Of a stretch of 9,940 bases of DNA, positions 1 to 7,077 are shown piece after piece (the stretch's first letter is position 1; each line of letters begins with the position of its first letter). The notes under the pieces were generated by a model. It was not told where the DNA came from and did no database searches. It saw only the letters and a list, made by a program, of their open reading frames with translations. Position numbers and translations under genes: made by a program. The stretch is from Firmicutes bacterium UBA6226 (lineage in GTDB: Bacteria; Bacillota_A; Clostridia; Peptostreptococcales; Acidaminobacteraceae), in the NCBI GenBank assembly GCA_002441045.1, contig DJWQ01000124.1:1-9940 (forward strand), in the 5' to 3' direction.

Positions 1-270
1 CTTGTTGGAAAGAATGGTAATTTAATTGAAGGTCCTGCAAGCATATTCAATGCTATGAGCAACATATTCTCACAGCCGGGTTACAGTTTGACATGGGATC
101 CGATGCATGCAGATGTTTCCGATGATGGGACACTGGGATTCACATATGGAAATTACGTACGTAAATGGTTGGAAGATGGTATTGAGAAAGAAGAAACCGG
201 TCGGTACATGACTATATGGAAGAAGAATGAGAAAAATGAGTGGCAAATAGAGGCGGACATTGGAAATTAA
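1..270 (+). CDS. DUF4440 / SnoaL-like (NTF2-fold) protein, 3' part
   Basis: The reading frame is open from the first base and ends at TAA, giving 89 visible residues; the start lies outside the window, so the internal ATG at 55 is probably not the true start. The C-terminal half has the pattern of the DUF4440/SnoaL-like family: a strand resembling DDGTLGFTYGNY, then GRYMTIWKKNEKNEWQI and the typical final DIGN. Members adopt a small NTF2-like cone fold and are either small-molecule enzymes or ligand-binding proteins, so the fold does not define a substrate. No signal peptide can be judged because the N-terminus is missing. The gene converges on the minus-strand calcium-binding-like gene, with hairpins between them. 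The family call is fairly sure; the function is unknown. Confidence 0.75.
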   Translation, partial: LVGKNGNLIEGPASIFNAMSNIFSQPGYSLTWDPMHADVSDDGTLGFTYGNYVRKWLEDGIEKEETGRYMTIWKKNEKNEWQIEADIGN

Positions 271-271
271 T

Positions 272-300
272 CCTCTCTAGTGACTCAACTAAGAGGGTTT
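272..300 (+). terminator. weak hairpin just after the DUF4440-like gene
   Basis: CCTCTCTAGT (272-281) pairs with ACTAAGAGG (288-296), leaving one bulged base and a six-base loop. It begins two bases after the stop codon. Only GTTT follows, so the U-tract is poor. It may act as a first, weak terminator ahead of the stronger hairpin at 324-361. Confidence 0.35.
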
Positions 301-323
301 CAGTGAACATAATAACGTTAATA

Positions 324-361
324 AAAGCTACTATAAATTCATACAAATTTATAGTAGCTTT
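324..361. terminator. bidirectional intrinsic terminator between convergent genes
   Basis: AAAGCTACTATAAATT (324-339) is the exact reverse complement of 346-361, making a perfect 16-bp stem with a six-base loop. On the minus strand the stem runs into TTTTATTAAC; on the plus strand it runs into TTTATCTATATTT. It lies 54 bases after the + gene stop and 38 bases after the minus gene stop (400), the usual place for a shared terminator. Confidence 0.8.
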
Positions 362-399
362 ATCTATATTTCCCCATTATTTTATTATCATTTTCTACT

Positions 400-1470
400 T
401 CACAATTTCAAATCGATTTCATGAATTGTGCCTGCACCGCCATTTTCCTTCAGATAAACGCTAGACTGCTTGATTTTACCTAAAAGCTCATCTCCTGTTT
501 TCATCTGATAAGAGGATGCCACACCGCCTAAATAAATTGCGCCAACACCGGTTTCTTTAAGACCGAGTAAAGTCATCGTGCCATCTGCACCCACTGACCA
601 AATCTTTAAGGAATTAAAAACTGTATCGTTTTCATCGATCCAACCATTGGCATCACTGTCATATGCACTAAGCTCTCCAAAACCGTTGCCCGTCTTCGCA
701 CCAAATAGCTCAGAACCATCGTCGATCGTCCCGTTGCCATTTTGATCCAAAGCGAGAAAACCACTGCCCGAAGCTAAGTTCCTAAACGTATCCACTGTGC
801 CATCGAGGTTAATATCAAGTTGTAGTGACTGATCACCAAACTGAATCCCCTTGCCGTCAAAATTAAGTACCAATGGATCCTGTAGCTTTGCACCGAACTC
901 AATCATCGTCGCGGAAGTCATTTCATAAGATCTTGCCATCTGAAGATTGACCGAGAATTCAATCGTCTGTCCATCGGCTGTCTTAACGACGCCATTTGAT
1001 TGAAACTGCATTGACTCTTGTTCACTTACTGAGTGTGTCGTAATAATTCTTCCGCCAAATCCCTCTGACGCCCCACCTCTGTTATCACTGATCTGTAGAG
1101 GCTTATGATGGCCTAGCTTCAAACCCTTCGTTTCTGGTGAAGACTTGCCTTCGCTTTCATCTGACTTGACAACCTGCTGGAACTTAAATTTCTTTCCAGT
1201 GATAGCGCTGATAAAGCTTTCAAGTAACCTGATCTTTGCTTTGTCTGTTTCAGAAAGGTGGAACAAATCATCTGTCTTAGTCTCATCGACATTTTGAACA
1301 TCGTCAGAGAGAGACAAGAGCACTGAAGGTTGATTCAGCTGACCTTCAACATTTGCATTGGCATTGCCATTTCCCTGTACCACAAAGGTTTCAAGCTTCG
1401 TCATGCTGGTTTCTAGCCGTGAAAAAGCCGATGAAGCCTGTTGCGTTACTTCATAGTTAGCAATTTTCAT
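400..1470 (-). CDS. EF-hand-like putative calcium-binding protein of unknown function
   Basis: The product is 356 residues. The start at 1470 is chosen because GGAGGTG lies five bases upstream; an upstream in-frame ATG at 1527 lies behind the likely promoter. The N-terminus (MKIANYEVTQQ) is not a signal peptide. Residues 31-45 are Gly/Asn-rich, 71-96 form a likely helix ending TGKKFKF, and 160-181 hold an FSVNLQMARSY segment. From 198 the protein has the DPLVLNFDGKG motif common near the ends of large RTX/haemolysin-type proteins, followed by Asp-rich loops at 219-227 (DINLDGTVD), 241-257 (LDQNGNGTIDDGSELFG) and 271-279 (DSDANGWID) that resemble EF-hand or dockerin calcium loops. No GGxGxDxUx nonapeptide repeats are present. 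From memory, free-standing proteins with this layout occur in many motile Gammaproteobacteria and some Clostridia and are uncharacterised. Calcium binding is inferred; function and location are unknown. Confidence 0.75.
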   Translation of the reverse strand: MKIANYEVTQQASSAFSRLETSMTKLETFVVQGNGNANANVEGQLNQPSVLLSLSDDVQNVDETKTDDLFHLSETDKAKIRLLESFISAITGKKFKFQQVVKSDESEGKSSPETKGLKLGHHKPLQISDNRGGASEGFGGRIITTHSVSEQESMQFQSNGVVKTADGQTIEFSVNLQMARSYEMTSATMIEFGAKLQDPLVLNFDGKGIQFGDQSLQLDINLDGTVDTFRNLASGSGFLALDQNGNGTIDDGSELFGAKTGNGFGELSAYDSDANGWIDENDTVFNSLKIWSVGADGTMTLLGLKETGVGAIYLGGVASSYQMKTGDELLGKIKQSSVYLKENGGAGTIHEIDLKL

Positions 1471-1475
1471 CCTTA

Positions 1476-1482
1476 CACCTCC
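1476..1482 (-). promoter_or_regulatory. ribosome binding site of the calcium-binding-like gene
   Basis: GGAGGTG on the minus strand lies five bases before the ATG at 1470. It fixes the start there rather than at the upstream in-frame ATG at 1527, which has no comparable site. Confidence 0.8.
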
Positions 1483-1517
1483 ATGTGTAAAAACCATAGT
1501 ATCCATACCATATTTAT

Positions 1518-1544
1518 ATATCGGCAAATTTGTGGCAAAAAATA
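1518..1544 (-). promoter_or_regulatory. candidate sigma-D (sigma-28, flagellar-type) promoter
   Basis: The minus strand carries GCCGATAT at 1525-1518, identical to the -10 consensus of Bacillus sigma-D and seven of eight with the enterobacterial sigma-28 form GCCGATAA. Fifteen bases upstream, the -35 position reads TATTTTTT, five of eight with TAAAGTTT. Transcription would begin around 1510, giving a leader of about 40 bases before the ATG at 1470. The -10 is striking while the -35 is weak. Confidence 0.5.
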
Positions 1545-1593
1545 AGGTGTGGTTAGAAAATTCTTTTTTTGATTGATTAACATATATATTAAC

Positions 1594-1683
1594 TGAAATG
1601 AGAGCTATAATAACTTTCTTCAGAGGGCCGGTCCTCGCCGTGCTGCGGAGCCTCCTCCGAAAGCTATTATAGCTCTCATTTCA
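1594..1683. repeat. 90-base palindromic element with GC-rich core
   Basis: Bases 1594-1612 and 1665-1683 are exact 19-bp inverted repeats (TGAAATGAGAGCTATAATA). Inside them, CTTTC (1614-1618) pairs with GAAAG (1659-1663). The inner part is much richer in G and C than its AT-rich surroundings and holds two small hairpins, GAGG-GCCGGT-CCTC (1623-1636) and CGGAG-CCTC-CTCCG (1646-1659). The second hairpin shares G1659 with the inner stem, so the two are alternatives there. Neither outer side has a U-tract, so it is not a textbook intrinsic terminator, although it may end transcription of the sigma-54 regulator gene. No target-site duplication is evident. It could be a dispersed palindromic repeat, a MITE-like remnant or a structured RNA. 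Confidence 0.6.
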
Positions 1684-1706
1684 TAATTATCAATACTCTA
1701 TTCCCA

Positions 1707-3545
1707 CTATTCCTTCAAACCCTCAAATGCTTTGATTTTTCTATAAAGCGTCGCTCGACTGATGCCGAGGGCTTGTGCTGCCTGTGCGAGGCCATCTCCA
1801 GAATCACCGAACTTTTGCAGTGCTGCTTGGATGAGTCGCTTTTCCATAATCTCTAGGGCAATAATCGGTTCGTCGAGTTGCTCAAGTTGATGCTTCGAAA
1901 GTTGAGTTGGTAGCTGTGACGATTTAATCGACTGATCCGCGTGATTTGGTATAGGCGTATCGAAGGTCTCTTTAGGCTCTATTTTTGTTATGATGCGTTT
2001 TGGTAAATGCCAGTATTCGAGCTGATTGCCATCACATACGTTGATTGCGTACTCTATAGCATTCTCAAGCTCTCTGACGTTACCCGGCCAGTCGTATATG
2101 AGGATTGCACCTCTAAAAGCATCCGATAGCCTTGGCACTGGTTTTAATAAACGCGTACACCACTTCGAAACGAGATGCTGGACGGTAAGAACAAGGTCGT
2201 CCTTTCGATCTCTAAGTGCTGGTAGCGTAATCGGTATGACATTAAGTCGATAATAGAGGTCCTGTCTAAATGCGCCCTCTTCCACCTTTTCTTCTAAATC
2301 TCTATGGGTGGCTGCGATGACACGCACGTCCACAGGAATAGAATTTGCACCACCCAAACGATCGATGGCTTTTTCCTGAAGCGCTCTTAACAGTTTACCC
2401 TGTAGATGTAGTGGCATATCGCCAATTTCATCTAAGAATAGTGTACCACCACTTGCAAGCTGGAATTTTCCAGGTTTTCCACCGCGCTTTGCCCCTGTAA
2501 AAGCACCTTCGTCATAACCGAAGAGCTCGCTTTCCAGTAAATAGTCCGGGATGGCGGCACAATTAATCGCTACAAACGGCCCATCATTTCGGTCGCTGCT
2601 GTGATGGATTGCTCTTGCAAACAACTCTTTTCCAGTACCACTTTCACCAAGAATTAAAACGGTCGAGGTGCTAGACGCCACTTTGAGGGCTAGCTCTTTC
2701 GCACTTAATAGCAATGAAGAATCGCCTATGATTTGATCAAATCCCGTGCTCGGTGTATCAAGCACCATATCGTTGACCGTGTTCATAACCTCTTCTAGTG
2801 TCTTAATCGTTAAAAGGACACCTTTCGTTTCTCTTTGCATCTTTATGAGTGCCACATCGACGATGCCCTGTCCACCATTTTTAAAGGTTACATAATGGTT
2901 TTTACTGTTTCCCTGAAGCTTTAATATATGACTCAAATCCTTTTCATAGAAAAGGTCTTTTAAATGTATGATCGATTCTTGATGAAAGATACGCTTTAGC
3001 TTTTGATTGACCCTTATTACATTACCTGTACGGTCACAAGCAAGAAGCCCAGTATCGATACTTTCAAATACAACCTCGAGCTCCTTTGCCATTAGATCAA
3101 GCGCTTCATGGCTCTCAAACTCTTTTAGCTTTGTGGCGATTAAATCCGCCATACGCGTTAAGAATGACATCAGGTTGTCTTGATTGCCAATTAATGCTTG
3201 TCTCTGCGATGCTTCAAAGGCGATCAGACCGATGACGCCTATGGTTTTACCTCCAAGTAAAATAGGACAGCAAACCTCCGCGTGTTCATTGCACTTGTCC
3301 TTACAATTACAATCCAAACACGCCTGATGCTCTCCAGGGTTTTCTATGATAAATCCCATACTTTCCCTTAATGCAAAGCTAAAGGCGGAGTGTTCGTTAA
3401 CCACTTCGCCAATACTACTTTGGTATCTTCCAGTTCCTGCTAGTCTAATGCGGTCTTCATCAACAATTGTAACGTCGATGTTCACCACACTTGCTATGGC
3501 ATCACAAATCAGTTGTACACTTGATATGATCTTATTAAGTGACAA
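1707..3545 (-). CDS. sigma-54-dependent transcriptional activator (sensor-PAS-AAA+-Fis HTH)
   Basis: The product is 612 residues from a TTG start, chosen because a perfect AAGGAGG lies five bases before it; a GTG at 3566 would add seven residues but lacks a ribosome site. Residues 1-145 form a GAF-like sensor with a Cys cluster (C76, C79, C81, C85, C92, C93), and 155-255 look like a PAS domain. The AAA+ module has Walker A GESGTGKE (300-307), the sigma-54 contact loop GAFTGA (347-352), Walker B around TLFLDEIGD (368-376) and the sensor II motif WPGNVREL (486-493). A Fis-type helix-turn-helix lies at about 585-605. All catalytic motifs are intact, so it should remodel sigma-54 polymerase using ATP, with the sensor setting activity. 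It follows the EAL-HDOD gene with a ten-base gap, suggesting cotranscription and coupled translation. The ligand is unknown; similar N-termini occur in clostridial amino-acid and reductase regulators, from memory. Confidence 0.93.
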   Translation of the reverse strand: MSLNKIISSVQLICDAIASVVNIDVTIVDEDRIRLAGTGRYQSSIGEVVNEHSAFSFALRESMGFIIENPGEHQACLDCNCKDKCNEHAEVCCPILLGGKTIGVIGLIAFEASQRQALIGNQDNLMSFLTRMADLIATKLKEFESHEALDLMAKELEVVFESIDTGLLACDRTGNVIRVNQKLKRIFHQESIIHLKDLFYEKDLSHILKLQGNSKNHYVTFKNGGQGIVDVALIKMQRETKGVLLTIKTLEEVMNTVNDMVLDTPSTGFDQIIGDSSLLLSAKELALKVASSTSTVLILGESGTGKELFARAIHHSSDRNDGPFVAINCAAIPDYLLESELFGYDEGAFTGAKRGGKPGKFQLASGGTLFLDEIGDMPLHLQGKLLRALQEKAIDRLGGANSIPVDVRVIAATHRDLEEKVEEGAFRQDLYYRLNVIPITLPALRDRKDDLVLTVQHLVSKWCTRLLKPVPRLSDAFRGAILIYDWPGNVRELENAIEYAINVCDGNQLEYWHLPKRIITKIEPKETFDTPIPNHADQSIKSSQLPTQLSKHQLEQLDEPIIALEIMEKRLIQAALQKFGDSGDGLAQAAQALGISRATLYRKIKAFEGLKE

Positions 3546-3550
3546 GCAAT

Positions 3551-3557
3551 CCTCCTT
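3551..3557 (-). promoter_or_regulatory. ribosome binding site deciding the TTG start of the sigma-54 regulator
   Basis: AAGGAGG on the minus strand overlaps the TAA stop codon of the EAL-HDOD gene (3556-3558) and lies five bases before TTG at 3545. Ribosomes finishing the upstream gene would be placed to restart here. The GTG at 3566 lies upstream of this site and so cannot use it. Confidence 0.8.
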
Positions 3558-4770
3558 AAACCCCACTTATAAATTTCATGGTTTCTGTGGACCATTTTAC
3601 TGCTTCAAGATAAGCGGTAAACAACTCGCCTTCATCTAATTTTAAAGATTTTGCCAGTAGATCTGCCATTTGCCAATCCCCTTTTTCATAGGATAGAACA
3701 AGATGATAAATCGGAACTAATACACCTTGATTTCTTATAAGAGAATCCTTGATTGAGTTAGGTAAAGAGATATCCTCGAGAGCAATCTCCATTTTTTGAT
3801 CTAACATGGCATCTATGGTGCTAAAAAGCCCCATCATTGAAGCTTCATATTTTAAATTCTTAAGCCCACCCATGATCGCAACAGATTCTGCAAACTTTGT
3901 GCGAATTAAGGACATATGCGTCAACTCTTTGGGCTTATTATCACCTAATTCTTGAATCATTAGAATGTTTACCCAACGTTCAATTTCCTTTAGCCCCATA
4001 TAAGTTAAAGCGCGTTTAATTGAATAGACCAGATCATCTCCTGCACGAGAACTTATCACACGCATAACTTTATAGGCGAGGTTAACATCCTTTTCAATTA
4101 TCTCAGCAAGCGCTTGGAAAGAAGGCTCTTCTTTTTTTAATTCTGAAATGATACGCCCATATTGAACCTTTGTAGTTGCTTTAGGTGTAGGCTTACTCAC
4201 AATTGATGGTTTAGAAAAAAAATAGCCTTGAAACAAACTAAAGCCCATTTCTTTAGCTAAATCATATTCACTTTCAGTCTCAATTTTTTCAGCTAATAGA
4301 ATTTTATTTTCATTTAAAGCTCTCTTAACTTCACTTTGAATCGTATCTAGTGGCGTTGCTATTATATCGTATTTGATAATATCAGCATAAGGAACCAAAG
4401 GATATGCTTCATAACCTTCAATAAAATCATCTAATGCGATTCTGTATCCTTTTTTTCTTAAATCTACTATTCTATCAATTAATTCTTGATCAGGAATAAC
4501 ATCTTCCAAAACCTCAATTATTAATCTATGACTATCGATGAGTTCTGGTAGATCTGAGTTAATAAATGATGCATCAAAATTTACAAATGCGTGTTTATTA
4601 TCAACTATATGATCGATTCCTGATTCAAATAATCCGCCTATGACACTTGCTGTAGCGTGAGAAGAAGAGACTCCATCAAAACTGTTAGAGTTACTTCCCG
4701 ATCTAAAAAGAAGTTCATAACCGAAAACATCCATATTTTTGTTGAAAATCGGTTGCCTTGCTATAAACAT
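3556..4770 (-). CDS. EAL-HDOD signalling protein, probable c-di-GMP phosphodiesterase (YuxH/CdgJ-like architecture)
   Basis: The product is 404 residues, starting at an ATG with AGGAGAG upstream. Residues 1-190 form an EAL domain of the subgroup beginning MFIARQPIF, where the name motif reads ELL (E19). Most residues expected for metal and c-di-GMP handling are present: N64, E86, the pair D114-D115, K133, E161 and Q181. The loop after the Asp pair reads DDFIEGYEA instead of the usual DDFGTGYSS, so activity is likely but not certain. Residues 196-400 form an HDOD domain, a catalytically dead HD-like fold used for protein contacts. No membrane segment is seen, so it should be cytosolic. It lies 105 bases after the permease gene and is tightly joined to the sigma-54 activator downstream, which suggests a shared signalling role. 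Confidence 0.9.
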   Translation of the reverse strand: MFIARQPIFNKNMDVFGYELLFRSGSNSNSFDGVSSSHATASVIGGLFESGIDHIVDNKHAFVNFDASFINSDLPELIDSHRLIIEVLEDVIPDQELIDRIVDLRKKGYRIALDDFIEGYEAYPLVPYADIIKYDIIATPLDTIQSEVKRALNENKILLAEKIETESEYDLAKEMGFSLFQGYFFSKPSIVSKPTPKATTKVQYGRIISELKKEEPSFQALAEIIEKDVNLAYKVMRVISSRAGDDLVYSIKRALTYMGLKEIERWVNILMIQELGDNKPKELTHMSLIRTKFAESVAIMGGLKNLKYEASMMGLFSTIDAMLDQKMEIALEDISLPNSIKDSLIRNQGVLVPIYHLVLSYEKGDWQMADLLAKSLKLDEGELFTAYLEAVKWSTETMKFISGV

Positions 4771-4875
4771 GCTACTCTCCTATTATCATATCTTTTGCAT
4801 TAATTAATGTCTCTATATTAAGCCTTTTATAAATTATATTTCTACTTTAATCATAACATGACAAGAGCTTAAATA

Positions 4876-7008
4876 CTATAATAAGGCATCTTCAAATCCT
4901 GTGGATGACACAAAAAGTATGCTCGAAGGCGATTGATTTATCAAGCTGGTTAAAAGACCAGGGTTCGTTGGCATCCCCATAATACTTAAATCAGGATTGT
5001 TTTCAGTGATAACGTTTATAAAGTCACCTGTAAATACTTTGACCTTTGTATTTCCAGGAAGTCTCGCATCTTCTATAAATGCCACCATTTTTTTTATCGT
5101 CGCTTCCTTCGCTTTGTCAGAGTGCACCACTCGGCACAGGTTGATCTCTGCACCTGTGTTTCTAGAGAGTTGAAGTGCACAGAGCACAGCCAAATCATTG
5201 TTTGGGCTCTTGTCTCTTAGCCAAAGATTAATTTTTCTTTCTTGTCCAAGTGCTTTTTTAGGATGAAGCCAAAGTGAACAATAAGAGTAATCGAGCCCCG
5301 ACAAACTATTTACAAGGTATAAGAGTTTATTTCTTCGCTCAACTTCATCACTAATCGTGAAAAAAACGATATTAGGTGATAAAAAAGAGCTTTTTAAACA
5401 TTGAAGAGAAGGCTTTATCGCTGTTTCAAAGCGTGAAGATGTTATAATTGTCTCTTGAACGAATATATTGTCTTCTTTTAATGGTGTTAGGACTTCAGTT
5501 ACTTCTTCTTTTTGGAACTCATCAAACTCATTTTCTTCAGTCGAGGTCAAGTAATATACGCGACCGGATGGAAAAACGAGGTTGCGTATTAATTTTGATA
5601 GACGTCTAAAGTCGTCTGGATGCTCAACTGGTATAACTACTGAAGGCTTCCATAGTCTTGGATGATCAGGAATCGCAGCAGCTTTTTGTGCCGCCCATTC
5701 TGCGATGGAAATAAAGATACCTCCTCTGACATCCCCCCATGGCGATGATAGATTTTTCTTTTTAAGATAGACGTAGAGGATCACTATAGTAACAAAGGTG
5801 ATCACTGTAAAAACAGGGTTTATAAGTAACATAACCGATAGACACCCTAACGAACCTGTTATTGGTACAAAAATAGTCATTTTCATACTTGGACGATAGC
5901 TGATGACCCCTGTCATTTGTTCTATGAGAACGACGAGGTTTATCATACCGTAGGTTGTTAAGAAAAACATAGTGAGAAGCTCTGCTAAACTATTTAAATT
6001 ACCTAAAACGATGACGCATACAGAAATAATTGCGGATATGATAATTGCATTAATTGGTTCACCGTTTTTATTTTGTTTCGATAAAAGTGCGCTAAATGGC
6101 ACTACACGATCTTCTGCTAAAGCCGCAAGTGTCCTAGGTGCACTTACCAACGTCGATAGTGCCGATGAAAGTACAGCGCCCATTACCCCTGCAATTACTA
6201 GAAACTTAACCCTAGACAATTTAAAGATAATAGAGGGGTCGTTAAGTAACATGTCCTGAGAGGCTTGATGTGCAAACCAAACTGCGACAAAAAGATAGAC
6301 GATGAGCCCAGTGAAAACAGCACCTAGTGTACCTTTTATGATACTTTTTCTTGGGTTTTCAAGTTCTCCTGACATAGTTGCACCAGTGAGAACTCCTGTT
6401 ACAGCAGGGAAAAAGATGGCAAAGGATGCCCAAAATCCAGCTTGAGAGAAAGTCCCTTTAATAACTAAAGTGCCATCTCCGATATTTGGACCTAGTAGAA
6501 AAGAAATCAATGACAAGCAAACGGCTATAAGAATACCATACTGTAATCTGAATGCCAGTTTTGCACTTTTAAGGGATATTGCAGAAAGTACCAGCCATGT
6601 AATGACGCCGACTAGCACTTGAGAATGTGATGGAAAAAAGCTAACCCAAAGTTCGCTAAATCCTGTAATATAAAACGCAATAGAGAAGGTTTGAGAGATA
6701 TAGAGAGGGATTCCGATTGCGCCCCCCATCTCATGCCCTAAAGACCTTGTAATAATAGCATAGGCACCACCTGCACCTATCTTAATGTTAGTCAACATCG
6801 AGGACATAGAAAGTGCTGTAGAAAAGGTGATGACATGCGATAAAAGGATGATGGCAATCGTGCCAATCAATCCAACATTTCCAACAACCCAGCCGATCCT
6901 AAGGTATAGTATGACGCCTAATATCGTTAACAATGTTGGTGTATAAACACCTTCAAAGGTTTTTAATCCTGTATTCTTACTATAAGCAGCTTTAGATGAA
7001 TTTTGCAT
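4876..7008 (-). CDS. SLC12-like (cation-chloride cotransporter related) APC-superfamily permease
   Basis: The product is 710 residues from the ATG at 7008, where AAGGAG lies ten bases upstream; an in-frame ATG at 7074 would add 22 residues but has no ribosome site. Residues 20-415 are membrane-spanning, with about 12 helices. The first helix region (TLLTILGVILYLRIGWVVGN, residues 25-44) and the segment FFPAVTGVLTGATMSGELEN (199-218) closely follow the SLC12 cation-chloride cotransporter pattern. The remaining 290 residues are a soluble tail: the INLWLRDKS stretch near 593 resembles SLC12 C-terminal domains, and the last 60 residues look like a universal-stress-protein fold. The substrate, whether ions or amino acids, cannot be told from sequence. 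The diguanylate cyclase gene ends 69 bases upstream and the EAL-HDOD gene begins 105 bases downstream, so cotranscription is possible. Confidence 0.88.
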   Translation of the reverse strand: MQNSSKAAYSKNTGLKTFEGVYTPTLLTILGVILYLRIGWVVGNVGLIGTIAIILLSHVITFSTALSMSSMLTNIKIGAGGAYAIITRSLGHEMGGAIGIPLYISQTFSIAFYITGFSELWVSFFPSHSQVLVGVITWLVLSAISLKSAKLAFRLQYGILIAVCLSLISFLLGPNIGDGTLVIKGTFSQAGFWASFAIFFPAVTGVLTGATMSGELENPRKSIIKGTLGAVFTGLIVYLFVAVWFAHQASQDMLLNDPSIIFKLSRVKFLVIAGVMGAVLSSALSTLVSAPRTLAALAEDRVVPFSALLSKQNKNGEPINAIIISAIISVCVIVLGNLNSLAELLTMFFLTTYGMINLVVLIEQMTGVISYRPSMKMTIFVPITGSLGCLSVMLLINPVFTVITFVTIVILYVYLKKKNLSSPWGDVRGGIFISIAEWAAQKAAAIPDHPRLWKPSVVIPVEHPDDFRRLSKLIRNLVFPSGRVYYLTSTEENEFDEFQKEEVTEVLTPLKEDNIFVQETIITSSRFETAIKPSLQCLKSSFLSPNIVFFTISDEVERRNKLLYLVNSLSGLDYSYCSLWLHPKKALGQERKINLWLRDKSPNNDLAVLCALQLSRNTGAEINLCRVVHSDKAKEATIKKMVAFIEDARLPGNTKVKVFTGDFINVITENNPDLSIMGMPTNPGLLTSLINQSPSSILFVSSTGFEDALL

Positions 7009-7018
7009 ATATTGGATT

Positions 7019-7024
7019 CTCCTT
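7019..7024 (-). promoter_or_regulatory. ribosome binding site supporting the permease start at 7008
   Basis: AAGGAG on the minus strand lies ten bases before ATG 7008, slightly far but usable. No such site precedes the alternative ATG at 7074, which is only three bases from the stop of the cyclase gene. The SLC12-like conserved region begins after residue 15 of the shorter form. Confidence 0.55.
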
Positions 7025-7077
7025 AAACTATGATTATTATTAGATTCACTCTTATTGATTAATTTGTCAACCATATT

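Noticed and set aside
240..464. Small + strand open frame after the DUF4440-like gene
   Set aside because: It runs through the bidirectional terminator hairpin and into the end of the minus-strand gene, with no ribosome site.
1525..1540. Sigma-54-like promoter (TTGCCAC...TTTGC) upstream of the calcium-binding-like gene
   Set aside because: The essential GG of the -24 element reads TG, and only about half of the consensus fits. The overlapping sigma-D -10 is a better explanation.
1594..1683. Integron attC site or transposon end
   Set aside because: The conserved core boxes of attC (RYYYAAC and GTTRRRY) are not in place and no target-site duplication or transposase is seen.
2026..2253. Open frame on the + strand opposite the sigma-54 regulator
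   Set aside because: It lies wholly antisense to the conserved AAA+ region, has no family features and is best seen as a shadow. The same applies to + strand open frames at 3346-3639, 5972-6259 and 8757-9128.
7065..7070. Perfect TTGACA -35 hexamer before the permease gene
   Set aside because: No acceptable -10 lies 16-18 bases away; the nearest TAATAA is 22 bases off.
7009..7074. Longer permease starting at ATG 7074
   Set aside because: No ribosome site precedes it and the extra 22 residues are polar and outside the conserved region. The start at 7008 has AAGGAG.
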